The notes: generated from the letters alone by a model not told the origin. A stretch of 64,000 bases of DNA from Trebonia sp963777905 (GCA_963777905.1 CAVZSM010000015.1:91134-155133), one strand, 5' to 3'; numbered from the stretch's first letter, positions 7,001-15,462 are shown. Program-made: numbers and translations.

Positions 7001-8692
7001 TTACTGTTCAGTTGAGGCAATACCGCCGAGGGTCGCGCCGCGGCCGAGCGGCGCGACGGTCCGCGCGTAGACCGACAGCCAGCCGCACCCGGCCGGCGCC
7101 GCCAGCGGCGGCAACTCGGCCCGCCGCCGGTCCAGCTCGCCCGCGTCGACCTCGAGGTCGATTCTCCTGGCGTTGACGTCGATGGAGATCATGTCACCGT
7201 CGCGGACCAGGCCGAGCGGGCCGCCCGCCGCGCCCTCAGGGGCCACCTCGGCCACCACGAGGCCGCCGTTGACGAGCCCGGACATCTGCCCGTCGGTGAT
7301 CACCGCGACCGATGCGGACAGCCCGGCCCCGTCGATCGCGAACATCAGCGCCGACGTCAGCCCCATGCCGGGGGAGCCGCGCAGCCCGAGCCCGGTGAGC
7401 ACCACGACGTCGCCGGCCGCGAAGCGGCCGGCCCGCGCCGCCGCGACGCCTTCCTCCCGGGAGCGCACGACCTTGGCCGGCCCGCGGAACGCGAGCGGCG
7501 CGTCGTCGGCGACCGTCCGCTTCAGCACGGCCCCGTCGGGCGCCAGCGAGCCCCGCATCACCACGATGGCGGGGTGCGTGGCGAGCGGCTTGTCCAGCGG
7601 CCTGATCACGTCCTCGTCCACGGTGACGGCCTCGATCGCCTCGCCGAGCGTGACCCCGGCGACGGTCATCGCGGACAGGTCGAGCAGCGGGCCGAGCTGC
7701 TTCAGCAGGCCGAGCGTGCCGCCCGCCGCGTCGAACGCGGTGATCTGGGTGTCGCCGTTGGGCTTGACGTCGGTGAGCAGCGGCACCTTCGGCGCCAGGT
7801 CCTCGAACAGCCGGTAGACGTCCGCGTCGCACCCGGCCTCGACGGCGATGGCCTGCAGGTGCTTGAGGCAGTTCACGGATCCGCTGACCGCGAGAATCGC
7901 GGTGACGGCGTTGGAGAAAGCCGCGCCCGTTAGGAGAGATCGCGGCTGTTGATCTTCGTCGACAAGCGCCACGATCCGGGAGCCGGCCTGGGCCACCGCG
8001 TCCCACATCCGCCGCCCGCGGGCGAGCACCGGGGTGGTGCCTGGCAGCGCCATGCCAAGCGCCTCGGCGGCCAGGTGCATGGAGTTCGCCGTGCCCATGC
8101 CGGCGCAGACGCCTGGGCCCGTGACCGCGCAGCGGGACATCTCCGCGAGCTCGTCCACCGTCATCCGGCCGGCGTTCACGTGCCCGGCGAACCTGAAGAT
8201 GTCCTCGAAGTCGACGGACTCGCCCTTGTAGACGCCGGACGGCTGATAACCGCAGGCCACGATGATCGTCGGGATGTTCAGCCGGCCCGCGGCCATGAGC
8301 TGGCCTGGGGTGGTCTTGTCGCACGACGCCAGGCAGACCATGCCGTCGAGCAGCGCGCCCTCGACGGCGACCTCGATGTCGCTGGCGATGAGGTCGCGGC
8401 TCGGCAGGATGTACTGCCCGGCCGCGCCGGCGCTGGTGATCGCGTCGGACGGGGCGGCGGTGCGCACCTCGAACGCGACGCCGCCCGCCGCTTCGATGGC
8501 CGCCTTGAGCGGGGCGACGATCTCGTCCAGGTGGCTGAAGCAGGAGGCCAGCTGCGACGAGGAGTTGACGATCGCGATCTTGGGCTTCTCCAGGTCCTCG
8601 TCGGTCAGCCCGAGCGCGGACCACTGTGCGCGGCGCATCGCCCACGGCGTCGTTCCCGGGGTGAAGTTAGACCGGAGCTTGCGATCTGCCAC
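7001..8692 (-). CDS. IlvD/Edd-family dehydratase (dihydroxy-acid or sugar-acid dehydratase)
   Basis: An Fe-S dehydratase of about 563 residues. Cluster cysteines are in SCDKTTPG and GPGVCAGMGTANSM. Other family motifs include VNSSSQLASCFSHLD, GSVNCLKHL and ITDGQMSG. Family members make 2-keto acids from 2,3-dihydroxy acids: IlvD in branched-chain amino acid synthesis, or aldonate dehydratases in sugar degradation. Dehydrogenase neighbours favour the sugar-acid role. I start at GTG 8692 (VADRKLRSNF). The frame stays open to 8788, but those 32 codons translate the palindromic repeat at 8747-8794 and are not real protein. No clear Shine-Dalgarno precedes 8692. Confidence 0.85.
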   Translation of the reverse strand: MADRKLRSNFTPGTTPWAMRRAQWSALGLTDEDLEKPKIAIVNSSSQLASCFSHLDEIVAPLKAAIEAAGGVAFEVRTAAPSDAITSAGAAGQYILPSRDLIASDIEVAVEGALLDGMVCLASCDKTTPGQLMAAGRLNIPTIIVACGYQPSGVYKGESVDFEDIFRFAGHVNAGRMTVDELAEMSRCAVTGPGVCAGMGTANSMHLAAEALGMALPGTTPVLARGRRMWDAVAQAGSRIVALVDEDQQPRSLLTGAAFSNAVTAILAVSGSVNCLKHLQAIAVEAGCDADVYRLFEDLAPKVPLLTDVKPNGDTQITAFDAAGGTLGLLKQLGPLLDLSAMTVAGVTLGEAIEAVTVDEDVIRPLDKPLATHPAIVVMRGSLAPDGAVLKRTVADDAPLAFRGPAKVVRSREEGVAAARAGRFAAGDVVVLTGLGLRGSPGMGLTSALMFAIDGAGLSASVAVITDGQMSGLVNGGLVVAEVAPEGAAGGPLGLVRDGDMISIDVNARRIDLEVDAGELDRRRAELPPLAAPAGCGWLSVYARTVAPLGRGATLGGIASTEQ

Positions 8693-8746
8693 ACCCCAGA
8701 GCCTGATACGCCGGAGGCACGTGGGCAATAGGGCGGCACCACAGAT

Positions 8747-8794
8747 AAATCCATGGCGTTTCCGTGACCAGGGCAACGGAAGCGCCATGGATTT
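8747..8794. repeat. 48-bp palindromic element, copy 1 (terminator-like)
   Basis: Two 19-nt arms (8747-8765, 8776-8794) flank a 10-nt loop; they differ from perfect complementarity at one position (T.G). The left arm begins AAATCCATGGCG and the right arm ends CGCCATGGATTT. It lies just after the stop of the FAD oxidoreductase gene and before the dehydratase start. A second copy with the same arms, loop length and mismatch position is at 23833-23880. A Rho-independent terminator or a REP-type element fits. Confidence 0.8.
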
Positions 8795-8806
8795 CCCTGG
8801 GACCCC

Positions 8807-10171
8807 TCAGAGGATCGCCTCGGGGGTGGTGCGGCCCAGGTAGGCGCCCTGGTCTTCCAGGCGGCGCTGCAGCTCGGTGACGTCGATCCTGTCGCCGGCC
8901 AGCCCCGCGTCCACGGCCATGCCGGCGGCCGTGCCGGCCGCCTCGCCCATGGCGAAGCAGGGGCCGGTGACGCGGGCGGCGGACTGCGCGCCGTGGGTCA
9001 TCGACGCGCACCGGCCGGTGACGTACAGGTTGGCGACGGTGCCTGGCAGGATCATCCGGAACGGGAGCTGGTTGAACCCGCGTGCCTTCGTCTGCCAGCG
9101 GAACTCCACGGTGCCGGCCACGTGCGCCTCGACCGGCCAGCCGTTGACCCCGATGGTGTCGCCGAAGTCGGCACAGCCGAGCACGTCGTCCTCGGTCAGC
9201 TGGTAGGCGCCGACGATCCTGCGGGTCTCGCGGATGCCGATCTGCGGGGCGATGTCCACGATGTAGGAGTCCTCGAAGCCCGGCGTGCGGTCCCTGATGA
9301 ACGCGAACGCGTCCAGCACCTGCTGGCGGCCGATGAGCTCGCCGCGGGTCAGCTCGTCAACGCTGGTGCCGTCGATGGCGCCGCCGTCTTCGGTCCGCAG
9401 CTGGGTCAGGTTGGCCCGCCATTCGAGCGGGTTGCGCTGCGGGCGGACGATCGGCTTCTTGCGCGGGAACGTGTGGGTGCCCGCCCGCTCCGCCTCGTCC
9501 ATCAGGCGCTCGACGGTGCGCCACGGGGCCGGGCCTGCCTTGGCGACGTCGACGCCGTTGATGCGGAACATCAGCGACGGGTACATCAGCCCGTTGACCG
9601 GCGGCGCCTTCTCCCACGGCACGCCGGCCCAGGCGGCGAGGTCGCCGTCGCCCGACGCGTCGATGAAGAACCGGCTGCGTACCGCGTGCCTGCCGGACTT
9701 GGACTCGATCAGCACGGCGTCGATCACGTGCTCGCCGGTCATGACGACGCCGACCGCCATCGCGTGGAACAAGATCCGCGCCCCGGCGCCGGTGACGAGC
9801 TCGTCCGCGGCGATCTTGTAGGCGGAGATGTCGAACGCCTGCGCCGCGATCCCGTCGGCGATCGTCAGGTGCGGCGCGTTCAGCCCGTCCAGCTTGACCA
9901 GCCGGTCGAGCAGCTCGTCGGCGAGTCCCCTGATGACCCGCACGTCCTCGCCGTGGGTCCGCGCGTGCAGCCCGCAGAACGTGGACAGCCCGCCGGCCGT
10001 GCCGGCCCCGCCGAGGAACCCGTACCGCTCGATCAGCAGCGTCGAGCACCCGGCCCGCGCCGCCGCCGTCGCCGCCATGATGCCGGCCGGGCCGCCGCCG
10101 ACCACGACGACATCGAACTCCCCGTACACCGGTGTCTGCCTGCCCGGCTCGGTGATCGTTGCGCTGTTCAC
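8807..10171 (-). CDS. FAD-dependent oxidoreductase (PF12831-type)
   Basis: The N-terminal dinucleotide motif VVVVGGGPAGIMAATAAARAG is followed by LIERYGFLGGAGTAGGLST, a hallmark of the FAD_oxidored/GIDA-like group. Later motifs are FIDASGDGDLAAWAG and YVTGRCASMTHGAQSAARVTGPC, which place the FAD near the C-terminus. About 454 residues from GTG 10171; a TTG at 10219 would add 16 residues and neither start has a clear Shine-Dalgarno. Relatives sit in catabolic clusters and their substrates are mostly unknown. It is first in the minus-strand catabolic run, separated from the dehydratase by a palindromic repeat. Confidence 0.8.
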   Translation of the reverse strand: MNSATITEPGRQTPVYGEFDVVVVGGGPAGIMAATAAARAGCSTLLIERYGFLGGAGTAGGLSTFCGLHARTHGEDVRVIRGLADELLDRLVKLDGLNAPHLTIADGIAAQAFDISAYKIAADELVTGAGARILFHAMAVGVVMTGEHVIDAVLIESKSGRHAVRSRFFIDASGDGDLAAWAGVPWEKAPPVNGLMYPSLMFRINGVDVAKAGPAPWRTVERLMDEAERAGTHTFPRKKPIVRPQRNPLEWRANLTQLRTEDGGAIDGTSVDELTRGELIGRQQVLDAFAFIRDRTPGFEDSYIVDIAPQIGIRETRRIVGAYQLTEDDVLGCADFGDTIGVNGWPVEAHVAGTVEFRWQTKARGFNQLPFRMILPGTVANLYVTGRCASMTHGAQSAARVTGPCFAMGEAAGTAAGMAVDAGLAGDRIDVTELQRRLEDQGAYLGRTTPEAIL

Positions 10172-10306
10172 GTATCGAGCTTGAGCCAGCTTCCCGTGCC
10201 AGGGCAAGAGGGCAGGCAATAGCCGTATGTCACGGCAGTCTGCCGGACAAATCCGTCGTTACCGTCATGTGCTGAGCCCCAGAAACCCCCGGCGAGCCCG
10301 CACTCG

Positions 10307-10801
10307 TCATCGATTGCCCCTTGGCCTAGGGGGGTCCGGGGGGACGGGCAGTCCCCTCGGTCGAGGCAGCAGCAGGACGATCCGCTCCTCTTCGAGGTGC
10401 TCGGTGTGGTAGGCCAGCCAGCCGCAGACGGCCGCCAGCGGCAGCTCGATGAGGACCGCGGTGGCGAGCGACTGGAGGAACTGGCTGCCCGGCGGGGAGG
10501 TCACCACGTCGAACCAGGCGTCGACGACGAGCAGGGTCGCGGCCGCGGTGGCGCCCACCGCCAGGAAGGGGGACCGCCGCAGCGCGAAGAACCCGGTGGC
10601 GGCCAGCACCACGAGGAGCATGACGTCGAACCCGACCCAGGCGATGTTGTAGTGCGAGGACTCCTGCCTGTCCGGCAGGTTGAAGCCCAGGTAGATGGTC
10701 CACGGGATCAGCACGATGGAGAACAGGATGAACGCGGGGCCCGCCCAGCTGACGAGCCGCGCGTCGTCGGCAGGCGGCTCATCGACGGGCTCAACGGCCA
10801 T
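10307..10801 (-). CDS. Small integral membrane protein, function unknown
   Basis: 164 residues from ATG 10801. Four hydrophobic segments are visible: FILFSIVLIPWTIYLGF, VMLLVVLAATGFFAL, FLAVGATAAATLLVV and LATAVLIELPLAAVCGWLAY. The N-terminus is acidic and the C-terminus Arg/Pro-rich. This is the build of a common uncharacterised actinobacterial four-helix membrane protein. It is transcribed away from the cupin gene at 10907. No catalytic motif was seen. Confidence 0.65.
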   Translation of the reverse strand: MAVEPVDEPPADDARLVSWAGPAFILFSIVLIPWTIYLGFNLPDRQESSHYNIAWVGFDVMLLVVLAATGFFALRRSPFLAVGATAAATLLVVDAWFDVVTSPPGSQFLQSLATAVLIELPLAAVCGWLAYHTEHLEEERIVLLLPRPRGLPVPPDPPRPRGNR

Positions 10802-10849
10802 GGGAGCCACGATACGCCGGGGACGTTCCGGAACTGTGCACCCGATCTC

Positions 10850-10877
10850 TTGACGATGCCTGAGGCAACGCTAGCTT
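10850..10877 (+). promoter_or_regulatory. Candidate promoter of the cupin-like gene
   Basis: TTGACG (10850-10855), a 16-nt spacer and TAGCTT (10872-10877) form a plausible housekeeping-type promoter about 30 bp upstream of the ATG. Within the spacer TGCC-TGA-GGCA (10857-10867) is a small inverted repeat where a repressor could bind. Assignment is by inspection only. Confidence 0.4.
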
Positions 10878-10906
10878 CAGTCCTGTACTGCTAACCGGAG
10901 GAGATC

Positions 10907-11815
10907 ATGTACCACTCCACTGATCCACGAACCGCCCTGGGCCCGGCCCCGGCGGCAAGCGCCGTGCCGAGTCCGGTGAGCTACCCCGCTGACTACATCG
11001 TCTTCGGACAATGCCCGCCCGCGCAGCAGGACGGCAGCGGCCGGCACTGGTACGCGCGGGCCCAGAACTTCGTCGTGGGCTTTTCTGACTGCGACGGGTC
11101 GGTCACGTTCCGCAGAACGGCGCAGCCAGACGAGTGGATGCTGCTGCTGCCTGGCAAGGACCTCGGCGCGCGCGTCACGTCCGTCGGCCAGACGACCGAG
11201 ATCCCCGGCCGCACCCTGACCGTGATCCCGCCGGGCGACAGCGAGATCACCCTTGCCGGAAGCGGGCAGGCCGTCCGCGTCTTCAGCCGGAACGCCGCCG
11301 ATCTGTGCGCCCAGGCGGTTAACGCCGGTTCGTACCTCGAGGACCATCTCAACGTCGCCCCGCTGGCCGCCTGGCCGGCGGCGGCGGACGGCCCTCGGGT
11401 GCGCGTCTACAGCCTGGACGTCGCCCCGCAAGAAGGCAGGTTCGGGCGGATCTTCCGCTGTTCCACCCTGATGGTCAACGTCATCTATCCGCAGGACGGG
11501 CCGCGCGACGAGACCAGGCTCTCCCCGCATTCCCACGCCGATTTCGAGCAGGGATCCCTGGTCCTGGAAGGCTCGTACATCCACCACATCCGGTGGCCGT
11601 GGACCACCAACCGGCGCACCTGGCGCGCCGACGATCATCAGGCGTGCGGCAGCCCTTCACTGACGGTCATCCCGCCTCCCGCTGTCCACACGTCACAGGC
11701 GGTGGGAAGCGGCGTCAACCAGCTCGTCGACATCTTCTCGCCACCGCGCAGCGACTTCTCCCGGCAACCGGGATGGGTGCTCAACGCCGGCGAGTACCCG
11801 ATGCCCGGAGAGTAA
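10907..11815 (+). CDS. Cupin-like protein (possible bicupin), function unknown
   Basis: 302 residues with a strong ribosome-binding site (GGAGGAG) before ATG 10907. Two beta-rich halves are apparent. The first contains WMLLLPGKDLGARVT and TLTVIPPGDSEI. The second contains LSPHSHADFEQGSLVLEGSYIHH, whose His/Glu pattern resembles a cupin metal site, then SLTVIPPPAVHTSQAVG. The repeated 'LTVIPP' strand suggests an internal duplication. It converges on the UGSC-operon gene at 11845. The role may be isomerisation or binding of a sugar acid, but this is only a guess from context. Confidence 0.6.
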   Translation: MYHSTDPRTALGPAPAASAVPSPVSYPADYIVFGQCPPAQQDGSGRHWYARAQNFVVGFSDCDGSVTFRRTAQPDEWMLLLPGKDLGARVTSVGQTTEIPGRTLTVIPPGDSEITLAGSGQAVRVFSRNAADLCAQAVNAGSYLEDHLNVAPLAAWPAAADGPRVRVYSLDVAPQEGRFGRIFRCSTLMVNVIYPQDGPRDETRLSPHSHADFEQGSLVLEGSYIHHIRWPWTTNRRTWRADDHQACGSPSLTVIPPPAVHTSQAVGSGVNQLVDIFSPPRSDFSRQPGWVLNAGEYPMPGE

Positions 11816-11844
11816 GCCGCGTACGTTCCGGATGAATGGGGGAG

Positions 11845-12918
11845 CTATTTCTCCTCGACCTTCGTGATCGCCGGCCCGCGGTCGAACGGGCCGAACGTCT
11901 CGACGATCGAGGACACGCCGGCGTTGGGGGCGCCGGCCACCACGATCTGCACCGCGTCGACGGACGTGATCAGCTGGACCGGGGTGTTCTGGTCCTCCGG
12001 CGTCTCCTGCGGCCGGGCGTCCGGGTGGTCGGCGGGCAGCCGCCAGCCGGTGCCGCCCGCGACAGCCTCCTTGCCGGCGCTCGCGAGGTCCCGGTAGGTG
12101 CGCCAGCCCTGGTCCGCGATGGCGGCCCGCACGTCGGCCTTGGACCAGCCGTGCTTGTCGAAGAGCCGCGCGTGTTCCGGGTTCAGCACGACGTAACCGC
12201 TGGCCCTGGCCCGCACCAGCGCGCCGGTGCGGCACAGCGAGTCGGCGAAGTCCGCCGCGAGCTGCTCGGGAGCGGTGGTGTGCCTGGCCTCGATGTGCAG
12301 CACCGAGCGGATGACGGTCGCGGAGACCGCGCTGTCGCCCGGGCCGATGTCGTTGTCCGCGGCCAGGCTCGGCCAGGGGGAGTCCTCCTCGTTCTCCGCG
12401 ATGCAGCAGGAGTACTTGGCGGGCGTGCCCTGGGTGGCCTGGTCGAACACGTGCGGCTTGAGGCCGAGGCCGTTGATCGCGCCGAGCCTGATCGCCCGGC
12501 CGATCGTCGCGTTGGCGCGGAACCCTGATCCCCACACGTTGCCGCGGGAGTTCAGCCCGAGCCGCTGCCTGGCCGGCCCGTAGACCACGACGAACGGGGC
12601 GGTCCCGGTCGTGGACTGCCAGATCGACCTGGTGACCATGCCGTCGCGCAGGAACGAGTCCCACGCGGCCAGCACGACGGGGAAGTACTCCGGCAGGCAG
12701 CCGGCCAGCGCCGCGTTGATCGCGGCCAGCCGGACGGTGAGGTTCTTGTTGAGGTGCGGCATGGGGATGAGCACCTCGTCAGGGTCGCGGCCGGTCGTGG
12801 CCAGGAACTCCGCGAGGTAGGACTCGGTGACCGGGACGACGGGCAGCCCGTCGGTCCAGCCATGGTCGTAGTAGTAGTCGATCGCCCGGCGGGCCTCGGC
12901 GGCGTCGATGTCTGTCAC
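11845..12918 (-). CDS. Conserved protein of unknown function, coupled to the UGSC selenoprotein
   Basis: 357 residues. Starts with GTG at 12918 overlapping the TGA of the selenoprotein gene by 4 bp (GTGA), which implies translational coupling. Notable motifs: HGWTDGLPVVPVTE near the N-terminus, AGCLPEYFPVVLAAW (~70-85), STTGTAPFVVVYGP, and a Cys pair in YSCCIAENEEDSPWPSL. The C-terminal ~60 residues (DAVQIVVAGAPNAGVSSIVETF) may form a small separate domain. No signal peptide or membrane segment. I do not recognise a biochemically defined family. The coupling and conserved cysteines make it a candidate partner or substrate-processing subunit of the selenoprotein. Confidence 0.7.
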   Translation of the reverse strand: MTDIDAAEARRAIDYYYDHGWTDGLPVVPVTESYLAEFLATTGRDPDEVLIPMPHLNKNLTVRLAAINAALAGCLPEYFPVVLAAWDSFLRDGMVTRSIWQSTTGTAPFVVVYGPARQRLGLNSRGNVWGSGFRANATIGRAIRLGAINGLGLKPHVFDQATQGTPAKYSCCIAENEEDSPWPSLAADNDIGPGDSAVSATVIRSVLHIEARHTTAPEQLAADFADSLCRTGALVRARASGYVVLNPEHARLFDKHGWSKADVRAAIADQGWRTYRDLASAGKEAVAGGTGWRLPADHPDARPQETPEDQNTPVQLITSVDAVQIVVAGAPNAGVSSIVETFGPFDRGPAITKVEEK

Positions 12919-13472
12919 GCCGGCGTCACCCCCAGGTACGTCAGTCCGGCGCCGAGCACCCGGAGAATGTCAGGCAGCGCGTCGCGCGCCATCTCGTCGA
13001 TCTCCTTCTCTGTGCGGCTGGCGATCGGGTGCGGCACGGCCACGTACTGGTAGCCGGGGAACCCCATCTGGTTCGCCATCGCCTCGGCGGTGATACGGAA
13101 GGCATCCGTGCACAGGCTGACAGCGGGGATGCCAGCCCGCTCCAGCACGATCCCATCGGCCAAACTGGCCGCGCTGCACGAGCCTCAATCACCGATCGCG
13201 GCCACCGCGAAGTCGCAGTTGTGCAGCATCTGCTGGACGACGGACTCCTCGACGGGCGTGCCGAAGTAGCCCTTCTGGAACATCCGGATCTCCCGGACGC
13301 CGTACTTCTCCTGCAGCTCGCGGCCGACTGCACGGAGAATGACGGCGCCGTTCGGCTTGGAGTTGTCGAGCAGGCCGACGACCAGGCCCTTCAGCGCCTG
13401 GGGCCGGGCCGCCAGCGTGGTGTTGGTGCTGCGGTCACTGTCTCCTGTGGGATCGAGTAGCGGTTCTGGCAT
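12915..13472 (-). CDS. UGSC-family selenoprotein (in-frame UGA read as selenocysteine)
   Basis: The reading frame from ATG 13472 (AAGGGA 8 bases upstream) reaches TGA at 13187-13185 after AAIGD. It continues in the same frame with GSCSAASLADGIVLERAG to a TGA at 12917-12915. Read through, this is 185 residues with Sec96-Gly-Ser-Cys99, the signature of the UGSC selenoprotein family; homologues can carry Cys in place of Sec. Residues before (VGLLDNSKPNGAVIL, KGYFGTP, CDFAVAAIGD) and after (VSLCTDAF, PHPIASR) both fit one continuous domain. A stem-loop follows the UGA. The Sec/Cys pair suggests a thiol/selenol redox or nucleophilic site. The gene sits 13 bp after transketolase and overlaps the next gene by 4 bp. 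Confidence 0.88.
13158..13187 (-). promoter_or_regulatory. Candidate bacterial SECIS stem-loop after the UGA codon
   Basis: Fourteen nucleotides after the UGA (13187-13185) the transcript can form a 5-bp hairpin, GGCCA-GUU-UGGCC (13170-13158). Its three-nt apical loop begins with G. A G at the start of the apical loop and a loop lying roughly 16-37 nt from the UGA are the published bacterial SECIS pattern; here the loop begins 19 nt after the UGA. A lower helix is not obvious by eye. Confidence 0.5.
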
Positions 13473-13485
13473 GCGGTTATCCCTT

Positions 13486-14475
13486 CTATCCCTTCGCGAG
13501 TTCCAGGGCCCTGGCGACCACGCCGGCCACCGTCAGCCCGTAGTACTCATACAACTCGGCGGGCACGCCCACCTCCAGGTCCACGTCCGGCAGCGCGCAC
13601 TGCGCGAGGTCCGCGACGATCTTGTGCCGCGCGACGGTCTCCGCGACGATGGCGCCGATGCCGCCGTTCACGGTGTGGTCCTCGATCGTGAGCACCTTGC
13701 CCGTCCTGGCGGCGGTGTCGACGATCGCGGCCTCGTCGAACGGCTTGAGGTAGCCGCCGTCGTAGACGTCGGCGCTGATCCCGTGCTCGGACGCCAGGAC
13801 CTCCGCGGCCTGGACGGCCAGGCCGACCCCCATCCCGTGCGCGGCGAGGGTGAGGTCGCCGCCCTCCCGCAGCCGGGGCCACGTGCCGCGCGGGATGTCA
13901 GGCACCGTGTCGTAGACCGGGTCGACCGCCTCGGCGATCCTGATGTAGACCGGGCCCGCTACGGTGGCGGTGGACCGCATCAGCGCGAGCACCGCGTTCT
14001 GGTCGGCGGGGGAGACCACGGTGGTGTTGGCGAAGGTCCGCGCGATCGCGATGTCCTCGACGGCGTAGTGGCTGGTGCCGAAGTAGCCCATGGCCAGGCC
14101 GGACAGCCGCCCGACGAGCCGGACCGGCAGGTGGTTGTAGTCGGCGTCGGTGCGCCACTGCTCGGCCGTTTTCAGCATGCCGAACGGCGACATGGAGAAG
14201 ATGTACGGCACGTACCCGCAGGCTGCGAGGCCGGCCGCGACGGAGACGGAGTTGGTCTCCGCGATGCCCAGCTCGATGTACCTGTCGGGGAACGCCTCGC
14301 GGAACTCCGCCAGCGTGTTGGACAGGTCCGCGGTCATGGTCAGCACGCGGTCGTCGCCGGCGGCGATCTCGGTGACCGCGTAGCCGGACGGGTTGGCCTT
14401 GAGCGCGGTGTCCCTGTCGGTGTCGGAGAAGACGTCGACCATCTTCTTCTCGGTCGGCTCGGGCGACTGGCTCAC
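13486..14475 (-). CDS. Transketolase C-terminal (pyrimidine-binding) subunit
   Basis: 329 residues, matching the C-terminal half of transketolase. The pyrimidine-domain motif is in DRYIELGIAETNSVSVAAGLAACGY, where the conserved Glu would activate ThDP. The transketolase C-domain follows (LTIEDHTVNGGIGAIVAE). ATG 14475 overlaps the stop of the N-terminal subunit by 4 bp. Split transketolases of this type often serve sugar or unusual ketose metabolism rather than the main pentose phosphate pathway. It is in one operon with the selenoprotein gene. Confidence 0.9.
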   Translation of the reverse strand: MSQSPEPTEKKMVDVFSDTDRDTALKANPSGYAVTEIAAGDDRVLTMTADLSNTLAEFREAFPDRYIELGIAETNSVSVAAGLAACGYVPYIFSMSPFGMLKTAEQWRTDADYNHLPVRLVGRLSGLAMGYFGTSHYAVEDIAIARTFANTTVVSPADQNAVLALMRSTATVAGPVYIRIAEAVDPVYDTVPDIPRGTWPRLREGGDLTLAAHGMGVGLAVQAAEVLASEHGISADVYDGGYLKPFDEAAIVDTAARTGKVLTIEDHTVNGGIGAIVAETVARHKIVADLAQCALPDVDLEVGVPAELYEYYGLTVAGVVARALELAKG

Positions 14476-15377
14476 TGCGCGCTCCCTTCGGCGCCAGCGC
14501 CGGCCCCCGTTAGTTCCATCCGCGCGGTGATCTCCGCGACCACGTCGGCGTACTGCTCGGGGTTGAGCAGGCCGAGGTGCCAGGCCTGCGGCTGCTTCTC
14601 CATGAACTCGACGCCGTGCCCCTTGCGCGTCCTGGCGATGACCGCCGTCGGCTGCTCGCTTGTCGCGGCGTCAGGCAGCTCGTCGAACGTCTTCCTGAGC
14701 GTGGCGATGTCGTGCCCGTTAATCTCCTGGACCCGCCAGCCGAAGGCCTCGAACCGCTTGCCGAGCGGTTCGATGTTCATCGCCAGCGAGGTCGGGCCGG
14801 ACCCGGAGAACCCGTTGGCGTCCACGATGGCGACCAGGTTGCCCAGCTTGTAGTGCGACGCGGCCATCGCGGCCTCCCACACCTGCCCTTCCTGCAGCTC
14901 GCCGTCGCCGGTCAGCACGAACGTCCGGTAGTCCCGGCCGGACAGCCGTCCGGCCAGCGCCATACCGGTGCCGACGCTGAGGTTGTGCCCGAGGGAGCCG
15001 GAGGAGAAGTCGATGCCGGGAGCGACCTTCATGTTCGGGTGGTCGTTGAGCGGCGAGCCGACCTTGCCGAACTGCTTGAGCAGCGTCTTGTCGTAGAAGC
15101 CGAGGTCGGCGAGGACGGGCCAGAGCCCGGTCGCCACGTGGCCCTTGCCGAGCAGGAACCTGTCCCGGTTGGCCCAGCGCGGCTCGCCGGGGCGCAGCCG
15201 CAGCGCGTGGTAATACAGCGTCGCGACGATCTCCGCGGAGGAAAAAGTGGAGGAATAGTGGCCGAGTCCCGCCTGCGCGATCAGGTCGATCGTCTGCAGC
15301 CGGATCCAGTCCGCCCGCCTGGCGAGCTCGGCATCGGAAGCCGGCCGCCCGCGCTCCAGGATGATGTCTTCTGGCAT
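14472..15377 (-). CDS. Transketolase N-terminal (ThDP-binding) subunit
   Basis: 301 residues. The ThDP motif GDGELQEGQVWEAAMAASHYKLGNLVAIVDANG (positions ~140-175) holds the GDG...N Mg-binding signature. GHYSSTFSSAEIVATLYYHAL and LLGKGHVATGLWPVLADLGF are typical of the N-terminal half. It pairs with the next gene to make a complete transketolase. It is first in the minus-strand operon and divergent from the sugar ABC transporter, with an operator-like palindrome between them. Confidence 0.9.
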   Translation of the reverse strand: MPEDIILERGRPASDAELARRADWIRLQTIDLIAQAGLGHYSSTFSSAEIVATLYYHALRLRPGEPRWANRDRFLLGKGHVATGLWPVLADLGFYDKTLLKQFGKVGSPLNDHPNMKVAPGIDFSSGSLGHNLSVGTGMALAGRLSGRDYRTFVLTGDGELQEGQVWEAAMAASHYKLGNLVAIVDANGFSGSGPTSLAMNIEPLGKRFEAFGWRVQEINGHDIATLRKTFDELPDAATSEQPTAVIARTRKGHGVEFMEKQPQAWHLGLLNPEQYADVVAEITARMELTGAGAGAEGSAQ

Positions 15378-15444
15378 GAGGTCAGCCTAGATTCGGCCCA
15401 ACTTGTTGACAATATGCGCTGTGATCAGCGTCGATGGCACTTGA

Positions 15445-15462
15445 GCTGTGCTCGCGCACAGC
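15445..15462. promoter_or_regulatory. Operator-like palindrome between transketolase and sugar-ABC operons
   Basis: GCTGTGC-TCGC-GCACAGC is a perfect 7-bp inverted repeat in the 307-bp divergent intergenic region (15378-15684). Sites like this are usual targets of dimeric sugar regulators (LacI, GntR or DeoR type). No regulator gene is adjacent, so the binding protein is unknown. TTGACA at 15402-15407 nearby could be a -35 box. Confidence 0.4.

Noticed and set aside
12915..13163. Reading the UGSC locus as two small genes or as a nonsense-mutated pseudogene
   Set aside because: The TGA sits exactly at the U of U-G-S-C, both halves keep one frame and the downstream gene is coupled to the second stop. 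Decay elsewhere in the window shows frameshifts, which are absent here.
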